From assembly GCA_011800805.1 (NCBI GenBank), contig MPNW01000336.1, forward strand, positions 92,501-156,500: DNA of 64,000 bases, read 5' to 3'. This document shows, one piece after another, positions 41,568-52,699 of the stretch; position 1 is the stretch's first letter; each line of letters starts with the position of its first letter. The translations under genes and the position numbers were made by a program. The notes beneath the pieces are model-generated. The model was not told where the DNA came from. It did no database searches and saw nothing but the letters and a program-made list of their open reading frames with translations. The DNA is from Hirudo medicinalis. Taxonomy: Eukaryota; Annelida; Clitellata; Hirudinida; Hirudinidae.

Positions 41568-43583
41568 ATGGCTGAGAGAATGAACTTAAAAGGGTCTGTG
41601 ACTTCCGAAATTGATGAAACAATATATAGCAATAGTGACTTAAATGAATGGATAACTCTCAATGTTGGTGGAAAGCACTTTACAACAACCAAGATAACTC
41701 TGGTGGCAAATGTAATTATTATTTATGTTTCAGCATCTAATTTGAAAGTATAAATTAATAGCCATCATTAAAGTATAGTTTAGATACATTTCAGTAATTT
41801 TGCATTTTAGGATCCTGACAGCATGTTGGCAAAAATGTTTGACAGTGATTCAAACTGGGATCATCCTAAGGACTCGAATGGTGCCATTTTAATAGATCGC
41901 AGTCCTGAATATTTTCATCCCATCCTTAACTTTCTCAGAACTGGAGAACTCATTATTGACCCTGGAATAAACATCAGGTTGAATATTGATTAGTGACTGT
42001 TATTTTTAGGTTATTGCAGCAAAGTTTTATGTTTCTTATTAATTTCTTCATGCAGAGGTGTTTTGTCTGAGGCACGATTTTATGGAGTGACAAGCATAAT
42101 TGAACAGCTGATGATGAAGATTGAAAATGAAGCTCATATGGAGAGCCCAGACAATCAGCCATTCACCAGAAGGTTTCTATTAAGATTTGTTTTCATCCTG
42201 TTGAATTAGGCATCTCTTCAATCAATTTCAAATGCAAAATCATGAAACTGAGTTTTCAAGCATTGATTTAATGTTCATTGCCATTATTTTCCTTTGAAGC
42301 TCCTTTGAAGGATTTAAAAATGATTTCTAATTATATTTTTTTGTAAAAGGGAATTTTTAAAAATGATCATTGGAACACCTTCGAGTTGGGAGCTGAGGTG
42401 TCAGGGTGTGAACTTGGAGGGCGCCAATTTGTCAAAACTTGATCTTCGACACATAAACTTCAAATATGCCAACCTGAGGAGGGCTGATCTTTCTTATTGC
42501 AACCTTTCTTCCTGCAACTTTGAGAGTTTGTTATTATATCACTGGAATCTAAAGCATTAAGAGAATGGTGAAGGTGTTGATACAAAACAAATGTAACAAT
42601 TAATTTTGTAAGCTTTGACTTAAAACATCTTCTCTAATTTATTAATAATAAATTAATGTTGAATAATTAAATAGGAGCAGATCTGACAAATGTGAGGATG
42701 GACATGGCAACAGTACTTGGTGCGAGAATGTTGTGCGTGACACTGGAGGGGGCTACCATGAAGAGCTGTAATTTTGAAGATCCTGCAGGTTCATTTATTC
42801 ATATTATGATCTCAATAATATTATAACATAATATAACAGCTCAGCCTCCCTGGCGCACAACATGACTTGCTTTTCACCGGCAGGTATTCAGGATCATGAT
42901 CATCTGGACTAACTTGTCAATTTTATTTTATCATTTGTTCTTCTATTTAAATTAAGTTGAAATTGATGATGATGATAATAATGATGACATCTTAATATAT
43001 ATCATAACAGGCAGTCATACCAGCATGGAGGGGGCCAACATGAAGGGAGTGAACCTCGAGGGTAGCAGGATGGCAGGCATCAATCTGAGAGTTGCAAACC
43101 TTAAGAATGCAAACCTGCAGAACTGTGACCTCAGAGGTTTAACTACATTGCTACTCATTTAAAGTCATGTGTTAAATGTGGATTGAGAATAAATAACAAC
43201 AAATGTGTGAATAACAACAATTCTGTTACAGGAATTTGAAAAAAATTCCACTGCAGTAATGAATGAGTTCATATTTCAGTGGGATTTAGAATTGGATGCT
43301 TTGGGTTTTAAAACTTTTAAGTTGATAACTTAAAAGACAATTAAGTTGATAACTTAAAAGAACAATGATATGAGAATAATTTAATGAATCAGTTTAAAAT
43401 AATCTTCAAATTAACTAACTCTAATAACAACTACCAGGGGCTGTTTTGGCTGGAACAGACCTTGAAAATTGCAACCTTAGTGGATGTGACCTCCAAGAAG
43501 CAAACCTGAGGGGTGCCAATCTGAAGGGGGCAACATTTGAACTCATGGTGAATCCCCTCCACATGTCTCAAGCAGTTGGATGA
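41568..43583 (+). CDS. KCTD9: BTB/POZ plus pentapeptide-repeat protein KCTD9
   Basis: KCTD9 is an adaptor for Cullin-3 ubiquitin ligases, with a BTB domain and a pentapeptide-repeat beta-helix. Exons are about 41568-41711, 41811-41978, 42057-42172, 42350-42525, 42675-42788, 43013-43136 and 43437-43583. The BTB part shows [31 protein letters not shown] and [20 protein letters not shown]. The next part has [20 protein letters not shown], then A(D/N)L-type pentapeptides: [38 protein letters not shown] and [20 protein letters not shown]. It ends [10 protein letters not shown], like the human protein (LHMSQSVR). The N-terminal KHA domain of the vertebrate protein is not seen before the BTB domain. 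Confidence 0.93.
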
Positions 43584-43860
43584 TCGAATGTTGTGCCGCA
43601 TTCTCACGATCGATGAATGTCTTTTAACACCGTGCTTATTAAATAATTTGCTTTTCCAGATCTCATTTTTATTACAATATTTAATTTTGAGGGTTCAGTT
43701 CCTAATTTAATTTGGGATCCTTATCCATGAACAGTTGAAATCATTAATTAATAATTAACCTTTTTCAAATGAATAACTAATTGAATTTCTTTCTGCTTGT
43801 CTGAAATTCTCAGTGATTTGTGGGATACAATTGCATCTTTTCAAGGTCATTGTCCTGTTT

Positions 43861-44260
43861 TCATTTGTCACTTCTGCAGCCTCCAATCAAAATGTTCGAT
43901 TTGTTTGTAAATAATTGGAGATGTGTGATTATAATTTGATTGGAATGCCAGAGGTTAATAGTTTCATTCTCGTTTATTCTATGGCAGTCGATGATGTTGC
44001 AGGTCAGAGGGTTCTAGAAAATATATAGTACAACGATGATGATGTTAATGCTCACAACAATGGCAGCAACACAAATTATGATATTGATGTCGACAAAACA
44101 TAAGCAATAAAACAGCAAATTATGAGCAGATTGATGTTCAAAATCTGAAAAGGATAAAGAATTTATTAATTAACGATAGCAAAATACTTGAATAAATATT
44201 CACGTTGGGTATAAAACTAGCAATGAAATGCTTTTGACAATCATTTTCTGCAGAAAAAGG
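43861..44260. repeat. Dispersed structured repeat A, copy 1
   Basis: TTGTCACTTCTGCAGCCTCC, the inverted pair TCCAATCAAA (43882) and TTTGATTGGA (43935), and AAAATACTTGAATAAATATT (44181) all recur in the same order at 52253-52506. Similarity is patchy in the middle. No coding potential. Confidence 0.7.
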
Positions 44261-46700
44261 TCACGGGAGTTCAGAGCGCGAAAGTGGACTGAAAATTGAA
44301 CCTTACACCCTCCAGGTCTGAAGTCTTATTGGGTAGCGACTAGAAGCGAGCAAATATGACCAATCGATATCCAATATATAAACGTAATTATTATCACAGA
44401 TTATCATAAACATTAATCTATAGTGGTTTAAGTAGACTGATGTCTGTGTGATAAACCACTCCACCACATTACCTGTGATACATTACCATGATATATCACC
44501 ATGTTAATCAAAATAATTGCCTCATCACCAGCAGGCAAAACATAACTAAACGGGAACTGGTAATAATAAATGAATGTCAATGATGATAACCATCAAAGTG
44601 GTAAGTGTGGATCTTGTATCATCATCATCATCTCCTACAAATGTTTTTTTCCACCGCCTTCTTTGGAACAAACCTCCCACCACCACAGCAGAAGAGCTGC
44701 AATGTTAATGAAACACATGAATATTCAGAGGTTCATTAAAAATTCAAACTTCAATAATTATGTGACTAATTGATATAATTTGATCATTAAAATAATCCCT
44801 TAACATCGCTGGTTTTCGAGATCACCATGGTAACGGCAAGGGCAGGGAGGTGGAAGATCTGTCGAGGAGTTTACTTTTCCACGACATGTCTGAGGATTAA
44901 TAGCGTTAACGAATTAATTAGCGTTAATGGGCACTCAAAAATTGATTAAAAACAAAGTTAATACGCTATTCTCGATAAGATGGGTTTTGGAGGATGTGAC
45001 GTAATTATTCCCGTGTGTAAGTTTAACGTAATGTTTAATGTTTGTAATTTCTATCGTGACACCGATGTTATTACAAATAAAAGATTTGCTAATAATCCTG
45101 GCACTCTCGCAAGAGTTTTCCTCACATTTAATAAATAATCTAAAGTAAGCGCTGCAAATATAATAAATATAAAACTTAGTAAAAATATTTTTATTTTACA
45201 TAAGATCAATAAGTTTCAATTTAGATTTCAAAACCGTAGTTCATTCAAATTCGCATCAATTGACCCACTAATTTCTGAGACATAAAGATGCATCACTCCA
45301 CTTTAAGTTAACTCATGAATGTTTGATTATTATTTCTGGTCGTTGTCGTTGAGTATTTTTTATGAAGGAATTTTTTCTTTCACCAACGATTCTATCATAA
45401 TCGCATGTAAATGTTTATTGGTTTCAGAATTTAGAAAAGAGTCACGGAAAGATTAAGATTTATCTAGCCATTGCTAGTAGCCAATTGTTATTTTTAATTT
45501 GAATCTTTCCGGCGACCTGTGATTTATTCGAATTCGTGCCCGGGTAAAACTCGACTCAGTCCAACAATTAAAAAGACTTGTTTCTTTCTGCTAATTAAAA
45601 TCAAAATGCTTGTTTAGAAATATTCATTAACGTATAATCAAATGCTTTGTTCATTATAATATTTATTATATTATAATATAATGTATTATATTATAATGTT
45701 ATATTATAATATTTATTATACTGTATTATAATGTTATAAATTGTTAAGCTTCTTAGCAGCTTTATCTTACTCGAAAGTTTTGGAATACAGTTCAAAAGAC
45801 TTTGAGATTTTCTGAGCAAGTTATTTATATCGATTCTTTTCAATGTAATCCCACAGGAATTTATTCAGCTCTCCATTAAAGACTTCAAAATGATAATAAT
45901 TATTATAATTATTGTTAACATTATTAGTAAACATAATTAACTCATCGGTAACTTAATGCAGCGATTTAAATGATGAGAAATGAAACATAATTGAATTTGT
46001 TTATATTACTTAAAATAATTAATAATTTATTTGTTATCAGTTGAAAGTTGTGAATATTTACAAAGAATAACATCACTTACAACGTCACCAATCGGTGCTC
46101 AACTGCACATCTATATGTATATAAACAAATTAGGCTATTACTCTCTTACAATTTGCATTAAAATTATAATTTAAAGCTATTGTTAATTAAATTCACTTGT
46201 TTATGTATGATTTTTTTACGCTCAAAGGCCCACCAGTCACTTACATCTTGAATTCTGTTGAGGAATTGTCCATGTCTAAATTCTCAACAAAGAATCTGGT
46301 GAATACACTTAGTGACAAATTTAGAATCGACCTCCGTCAACCTATCGTCGCTAGTATTACAACTCCAATATGATCATTAGTAATATTATTTGTACTATTA
46401 ATGTATTTTTAAAAATATATTTCAATGAAAGGTGGGTGGTGCAATAATAACAACAACAACTAGAAACTCGAAAGTTTAGATTTTCGTTCCGTCACGAACG
46501 CAGTAGAATTTGTAGTTTTAGCAGTTTTGTTGAATAAAATAATCTTTAACCTTTTCGGAAACCATCTACATTGCATTTCTTGGATAATAACACCTTTCAC
46601 TTATTAAGCAAGAGACGAATCGAAACTACGGAGAAATAATAAATTGCCTAAAATTTTTTAAATTTATTTTCGTCCATTGAATAATTGTATAAGAAAGAGT

Positions 46701-46766
46701 TCCCGCAATGGGGATCGATTCCATGCAGCCATCGTGAAAAATGGTCTTACCCACTACAATGAAGGA
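46701..46766 (-). repeat. tRNA-Glu-like pseudo-tRNA or SINE head
   Basis: The minus strand reads TCCTTCATTGTAGTGGGTAA, then a CCATTTTTCACGATGG hairpin with TTC at the anticodon position, then GGAATCGATCCCCATTGCGG. Five of seven acceptor-stem pairs form (TCCTTCA with TGCGGGA). The anticodon loop is six bases with a five-pair stem, so function is doubtful. Its end resembles the element at 26321-26389. Confidence 0.5.
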
Positions 46767-47112
46767 CCTGCACCGGGAAACTGAGAAGGTGGATAACAAT
46801 CAACTAGCTAACATATAGCAGCTAGAATCCACAAGGCGACTAATAGCGTTAAAGGCGTAATATATGTATAATGTTTACCCCGCAAGTTTAAAGTGTTTCC
46901 AACTTTCTTGTAATTTTTTTAAGTTATGGTACGTTATGCGACCTACATCCCACTCGCATATTTACGGTCCTATGGAATGAAAGATGAATTAACTTCATAG
47001 TATGTAAATTAGATAAAATTAATTGGAAAGTGCATAATTTCAAATTGGAAAATGTTCAAATTTACTATTAAATGGTAAGCTGCAAAAATAATCTCTACTT
47101 GAAATCTCTAAT

Positions 47113-47310
47113 TCAAAATAACTCACCTAATTTGAGAAAGAGTCTGCGCCGCTTTCATGAGCATTTCGTAGGCGGGCCTTTCCTTCAAAACATGTCTGAG
47201 ATTCTTGAATGACTTAATTTCCGCGGTCGAAATGGTCATAGGAACTCCAGTGAGCTGGAGATATTCTAGAGTTTCTGGATCAATACGCAGAGGCTGCCTG
47301 ACTAGTTCTT
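47113..47310 (-). CDS. Unidentified exon, minus strand
   Basis: The open frame reads QPLRIDPETLEYLQLTGVPM then TISTAEIKSFKNLRHVLKER and PAYEMLMKAAQTLSQI, ending at a canonical GTGAGT donor (forward ACTCAC at about 47121). Composition and donor look like a real exon. The family is not recognised. The acceptor lies near 47305-47330 and is uncertain. Confidence 0.4.
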
Positions 47311-47852
47311 GATCGAAAAAATAAACGTTTCAATCGGAAAACTGGAAGATTGGAAGCATCTTCAGGTCGTATTTCAGTCATATTTAGATCGCTGCATTTG
47401 CTAAATGATTTAAACATTTTCTGAATTTACTACCTTGACAAAAGTATTTTATGGTTAATATGGTTATCTCAGAGGATTGCGTTTGTGCATGAGATGATAA
47501 GTAATGTCAGTCGTTATTGTGGCGTCCATATCCCAGCTTGTGCAACCAGGTAGCACCCTTGGGATGATTTGTAAATGCAAATTTATGTTCTTTTTATTTT
47601 TCTCCACATAGTATTTAGAAAATTCTATTAATTGCACATTTTGTGCGTTGTTGACTAGAATTTCAGTTGCCTCTTTTTTAGTTCGGTATTTAGTTTTATC
47701 TAAATGCCTGTTGGCGATTTGACCAGGGTCAGTCTGGCAGCGGAAGCATGAGTTTTCTGAAGCTATTCCACAGTTTCTGAAATATCGACTTATCGAAATA
47801 AATTTCAAAGCAATCTCACTACAATCTCTCCAAGTCTCACCAAGTCAAACTC

Positions 47853-47961
47853 AAATGCAGGCTTTCTCAGGACCCGACAACATCCGAGAAGCATTCGGAC
47901 ACTTCCTTTATGTCTGAGTATATTATTTGAACGCTGAGGCTTTTCATCGTCGGCTTCTTCC
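47853..47961 (-). CDS. Unidentified exon, minus strand
   Basis: After a TTTGCAG acceptor the frame reads EEADDEKPQRSNNILRHKGS, then VRMLLGCCRVLRKPAFEFDL, up to a GTGAGA donor. It may belong to the same gene as the exon at 47113-47310. No family was recognised. An open stretch at 47464-47808 lies between them but lacks clear splice sites. Confidence 0.35.
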
Positions 47962-48576
47962 TGCAAATGAAGCTAACATTCTTTGGTCGTAGTGATCTGT
48001 AAAATAACTAGAATCTTCCCAATTCAATTTATCCATGTCATCTGCTCAAGGATGCAATTCTTCCGGCAGAATCCGCCAGCACATGTTCTTGCTTCTTTTG
48101 AGGATGCTGTCGATTAATGTAGGAAATAAGTAGATGCCATTCTTAGTTTCTGTTGAAAATAATTTTATTCTATCTAACGTTGAGATTTAAATTTTCAAAA
48201 TTTGATTGTCGTAGAGTTACCATTTCTCACTTTTAAAGACACTCTTTGCTTTTCCTTCGAAAATATTCCGCCAAAATTGAGAACAGTTCGCTCCAGCTAA
48301 AGGTCTTTGAGGGTTCGTATTCCATGCCTCACAGGTAGAAAACCTGATTTTTCTGATTGGAAATATTCGAAATGGCGTTTATTATGGGGATGCTATTGCC
48401 TGTAGGGTGAGTTTAATCTTACTGGTTAAAACAAAATGGACCCCAAATACAATTTCATATATTAGAATCTAATATAAGTTACTAAAATAAAATTAAATAA
48501 ATAAAAGTGATCGCTAGGCAATATGTATGATTTGCTTCAATTAAAGGGGTTCTACCTTGTAGTTATTCACTACTTC

Positions 48577-48684
48577 TTTATTACTTCAACTCAACTCGAC
48601 TTACACACACACACCAATTCGTAAAATACAACATGGCTACCGCCGAACCCAAAAACAACAAAAACGCGCGTGCGCAACACACTC
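48577..48684. repeat. 108-bp sequence duplicated across the assembly gap, left copy
   Basis: CTTTATTACTTCAACTCAAC through GCGCGTGCGCAACACACTC is repeated without difference at 49001-49108, directly on the other side of the run of N. Confidence 0.95.
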
Positions 48685-49000
48685 NNNNNNNNNNNNNNNN
48701 NNNNNNNNNNNNNNNNNNNNNNNNNNNNNNNNNNNNNNNNNNNNNNNNNNNNNNNNNNNNNNNNNNNNNNNNNNNNNNNNNNNNNNNNNNNNNNNNNNNN
48801 NNNNNNNNNNNNNNNNNNNNNNNNNNNNNNNNNNNNNNNNNNNNNNNNNNNNNNNNNNNNNNNNNNNNNNNNNNNNNNNNNNNNNNNNNNNNNNNNNNNN
48901 NNNNNNNNNNNNNNNNNNNNNNNNNNNNNNNNNNNNNNNNNNNNNNNNNNNNNNNNNNNNNNNNNNNNNNNNNNNNNNNNNNNNNNNNNNNNNNNNNNNN
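48685..49000. other. Assembly gap (316 N)
   Basis: A run of 316 undetermined bases. Because identical 108-bp sequence abuts both sides, the gap may be an unmerged contig overlap, or a tandem repeat that could not be assembled. Open frames drawn through it are meaningless. Confidence 0.98.
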
Positions 49001-49108
49001 CTTTATTACTTCAACTCAACTCGACTTACACACACACACCAATTCGTAAAATACAACATGGCTACCGCCGAACCCAAAAACAACAAAAACGCGCGTGCGC
49101 AACACACT
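49001..49108. repeat. 108-bp sequence duplicated across the assembly gap, right copy
   Basis: Exact repeat of 48577-48684. It includes an ATG followed by codons ATAEPKNNKNARAQHT, continuing RAGPPQPKGARELG to a stop beyond the repeat. No family was recognised. Confidence 0.95.
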
Positions 49109-49967
49109 CGAGCCGGCCCACCACAACCTAAAGGAGCTAGAGAGCTTGGATGAGGTCTAATGCTTTAAGTAGCTGTTGCGAAGCCCTTATACTGAAATAT
49201 ATATATTATAAATTATACTGTTTATACTGAAATACTCACCCACTTTCCTTGCTGTTTAAAAATAATACTTTGAAATTTGCCTAGAGAATAAATCGTTTTG
49301 GATTGACTTCTAAGCTCAACGATTTTATTAACTTCAGCTATTGATATGTACAAATGAAATAAAATTATATTTCAATCAAAGACAAAGTTATTTTCTAATT
49401 AAATAACAATTAAGCAATTCAGTCGGAAAGATACTAACCCATGACAGTGAAGCATATAGTTGATGGCAGTATTTAGTTGTCAAATAGACAGACTCCTCAG
49501 AGGAGTCTTCAAAGGTTTCGGCTCTGCATGTGTCCGAAGTTTTCGCGAGGAGGGCCGCATCGGGTGATCAGCCCTGACGGTTTTTTCCTTTCGAGACCCA
49601 ACATTATCATCGGCTGTGAAAAGCTTTCGTTGGCCTTCTTATGCCGACCATTATTACTGGAATGGAGGGACTCTGAAAACTCTGAAGATTGAAAATAAAG
49701 TTCAGAAATAGAGCCCAGATGGCATCTGTTGACAAATTCAAACACCATCTCTTAGCACGAGGGGGTGGTGCCTCATCCCATCGACATGTCCAGTCGTTTT
49801 CTTCTTTCCTCAGAAGGACATTCTGACATTTGACATTCTCTTTTTGCAGAAGTGTGAGAAGTCCTCTCGCACAAAATAAATCTTCCACTGTGAGTATGCT
49901 CTGGAAACTGCTACTTTTGCAGCCTTCTCGAAGAACCTGGTTATGTCGCCACGTACTTTTGCAAAGG
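49109..49967. other. Region between the gap and the Tc3-like element
   Basis: AT-rich at first, then a more GC-rich block (49490-49970) with overlapping open frames on both strands. None shows a recognised domain. The block runs directly into the left inverted repeat of the transposon and may be part of an older element. Confidence 0.4.
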
Positions 49968-51492
49968 TACGGTCAGGACGGAAACCATGAGGACACCCCA
50001 CAATTTCCTGATAATTCGCTAAATATAAGTTCAATATTACTCAATTTAATACATAACATCACTTTATTGTATACAAAACGACCCGCAAAATTTCAAATAA
50101 ATTTAACAAGTAGAACTTGTAAAATAAGCAAAATAGCATTTTTGAAAACCATGAGGACGTCCTTACTTATATCCAATAAAACTTGAAATTTTATATAGTT
50201 TCGCAATTAAAATGCACTTTATGCAAATATTATCGATATGTAAACCCAAAAAGAGTTAAAAATTAATTTAAAGTTTATAAAATGGCTGGAGGTAAAATGT
50301 CTGACAAGGAGAGGGGGCCGATTGAGGCCTTCAGACAAGCAAATTATTCGATCAGGAAAATTTGCAAAGGGCTCAATCGATCCAAGACTGTCGTCTGGAA
50401 CTACTTAAAGGAATATAGAACGAAAAACAATCATGGAAGACCCAAGAAACTGACAACAGAGTCAGTCAACTCCAGGTAAGAAAGGTAAATTTTCAGCAAA
50501 TAAAATTAAAAATGAACTTGATTTATAAGTGTGTAAAAGTACAGCGTTAGGTTATTTGAGATCTAGTGGTATTTTATTATATGAAAAAAAAATTTAATGA
50601 TTCCAGATCTTAAGTTGGCAAGAGTGGAATGGGCCAAAACCATGCTCTCTCCAACAGAGATGGCTGGGGCAATATTATTTTTTCAGATGAGAAGAAATTT
50701 AACCTGGATAGACCTGATGGTCTACTGGAATGACCTCAGGTTAGAAAAGGAAACATTTTTTAGCCGAAATCATGGAGCAGGATCGGTGGTGATTTGGGGA
50801 GGAATTTTCAGTGAAGGATTAACTGAATTGGCTTTCTGGATGGGAGACAGTCTTCAGCGGATTACATCAAAGTATTAGAAGATCATCTCCTGCCTTTCGG
50901 GGAAGCTTATTATGAAAAAAGTTTTATTTTCCAGCAAGATAATGCCCCGATCCATACTTCCAAATTGACGAAGGCATTTTTCCGGAGCAGAAATTTGAAA
51001 GATATGAGTTGGACAGCCTATTCCCCAGACTTAAATCCTGTAATAAACATCTGGGGAATGTTGTCAAGACTGGTTTACAACAATAGAAGGCAGTTCCACT
51101 CCAAATCTGACCTGGAAAACGCTATTAGAAGTGCCTGGGAAGAACTGGATGGAAAACTCGTAAAAAACTTAAAAAATCAATGGATAACAGATGTTTTAAA
51201 GTTATTGAGAATAAAGGAAATGGTATTTCTTATTAATAATTTTTTTCCTTGTTTTTCCAGAGATTTTAGTCATTTACGATGATTTTTTAAAGTGTCTTTC
51301 CAATAACCGTATTGGACGCATCGATATCACGTTTTCTGAATTTTTTAATTAATGCGTGAAAATATCTTGACGAAAATTTAAGAGATAATCACAAATATAT
51401 AATTACATAACATACTATAATTTCCCAACAATCAAATTTTTGTTTAGCGAGTTATCACGAAATAATAGGATGTCCTCGTGGTTTCCGTAATG
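49968..51492 (+). mobile_element. Tc1/mariner-superfamily (Tc3-like) DNA transposon, inactive
   Basis: Imperfect terminal inverted repeats bound the element. The left end reads GGAAACCATGAGGACACCCC through CTGATAATTCGCTAAA (about 49980-50023). The right end is the reverse complement of GGAAACCACGAGGACATCCT through GTGATAACTCGCTAAA (about 51446-51489). A third short match, AAAACCATGAGGACGTCC, lies at about 50146-50163. The interior holds a broken transposase on the plus strand. Total length is about 1.5 kb, typical of the group. Confidence 0.85.
50282..51282 (+). pseudogene. Tc3-like transposase, frameshifted and missing part of its middle
   Basis: The N-terminal helix-turn-helix part reads MAGGKMSDKERGPIEAFRQA and SIRKICKGLNRSKTVVWNYL, then NHGRPKKLTTESVNSR and a stop. 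The catalytic core resumes near 50597 with WGNIIFSDEKKFNLDRPDG (first Asp), breaks frame, then FFSRNHGAGSVVIWGGIFSE, and FIFQQDNAPIHTSKLTKAFF (second Asp). The third acidic residue, normally Glu in the SPDLNPIENLWG box, is Ile (SPDLNPVINIWG). Part between the DNA-binding and catalytic halves is missing. Frameshifts, a deletion and loss of the third catalytic residue make it non-functional. Confidence 0.85.
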
Positions 51493-52690
51493 TATAAAGT
51501 GCAGTAGGGTTAGTCGATCCATCATTGTTTCAACCAGACAATAATAAATTGATGCTCCTTGATCTACTGATCACGACAATATATTACTTTCATATTTTAT
51601 TTCATGTTTAGGACTCGCAACCTCGAAAAAACCGAAGTTGTTACATGAGCGCGACTGAGGCGGCAATTCCGTAGAAGCTGCTGTTATTAATATATATATA
51701 TATTCATAATTAATTTAACTCCGCCCATCAAATGATTAAAAGTAAATTTTTTTACTTCATAAATAAATCAAATGAAACAAATTAAGTTGAAATATGAAAT
51801 GTTTTTATCGAAAAACTTTTTGCCATAAAAACAACGTTTGCCTATAAAAAAAAAGCAAATTAAAATAATTAAGAATGCGGGGTACTTCAGACGAGCTTGT
51901 TTCTTCTTACCTTAATTAGATAAGATTACAGGATGCTTCCAACGTGCATTGGAATTTTTTCCAGATCTGAGCTGTGGCTTGACTTATTCGCGGAGTTTTA
52001 ACGTTCTTATTCGGAGAGCCTGCCGCGAAGGAACTCAGTGGCTCCTACTGCAGATGGCGTCCGATGACAGATCCGATGGCTGATTAGGCCTAGCCACTAT
52101 TAATTGGCATTCCCCTTATAATTCCAACGAAATAAGCGCTTGGAATCACTGACCCATATTTTTAAAATTCATAATTGGTTGCTTAATTTGAATACATAGC
52201 AACGCAATTAATGAATGTGACTGTTCCTCTGCAGCCTCACTGAGAAGCCTTTCATTTTGTCACTTACTGCCTCCAATCAAAATGTTCAATTAGTATGTAA
52301 AATGATTGGAGATCATAAATTATTGATTATAAATTTGATTGGAATATCAGTGGACAACAGTCTTGTTCTCATTTATTATACACAAATTGATGTAGAATTG
52401 AAGAGTGACTTCAAAAACTGAAAATGATATCACAATAACAAAATACTTGAATATTCACAATGGGTCTAAGGCGGGCCATGAAACACTTTCGACCAAAACT
52501 CAGCAGAAATGAAGAAAACTTAAAAACAACGAACTGTTCACTTGGAACTCATCACACTGCAGAATTAAAAGAGCCACTAATCGACCAGGATTGTTATATT
52601 CCACTTCAAATGATTGTGTTCTGAAATGACAGGTCGCATTAGTAAAACAAATAAATGAAAACTGGTTAATGTTTTGCAAATTCAAATTAT
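51493..52690. other. Region between the transposon and the ROBO 3' end
   Basis: AT-rich, with repeat A copy 2 at 52253-52506. An open minus-strand frame (52500-52685) lacks splice support, so no exon is called. Confidence 0.5.
52253..52506. repeat. Dispersed structured repeat A, copy 2
   Basis: TTGTCACTTACTGCCTCCAA, the inverted pair TCCAATCAAA and TTTGATTGGA, then AAATACTTGAATATTCAC and ATGAAACACTTTCGAC match 43861-44260 in order. This copy is shorter by internal deletion. Confidence 0.7.
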
Positions 52691-52699
52691 TGAGACAAC

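Larger units (their letters stand above)
43584..47100. other. Long intergenic region, repeats only
   Basis: No exon was recognised. The stretch contains repeat A copy 1 (43861-44260), a TATAATATTATA run (45655-45745) and a tRNA-Glu-like element (46701-46766). The remaining sequence is AT-rich and featureless. Confidence 0.55.

Noticed and set aside
48633..49131. Open frames passing through the N run
   Set aside because: The gap is undetermined sequence; the frame is not real.
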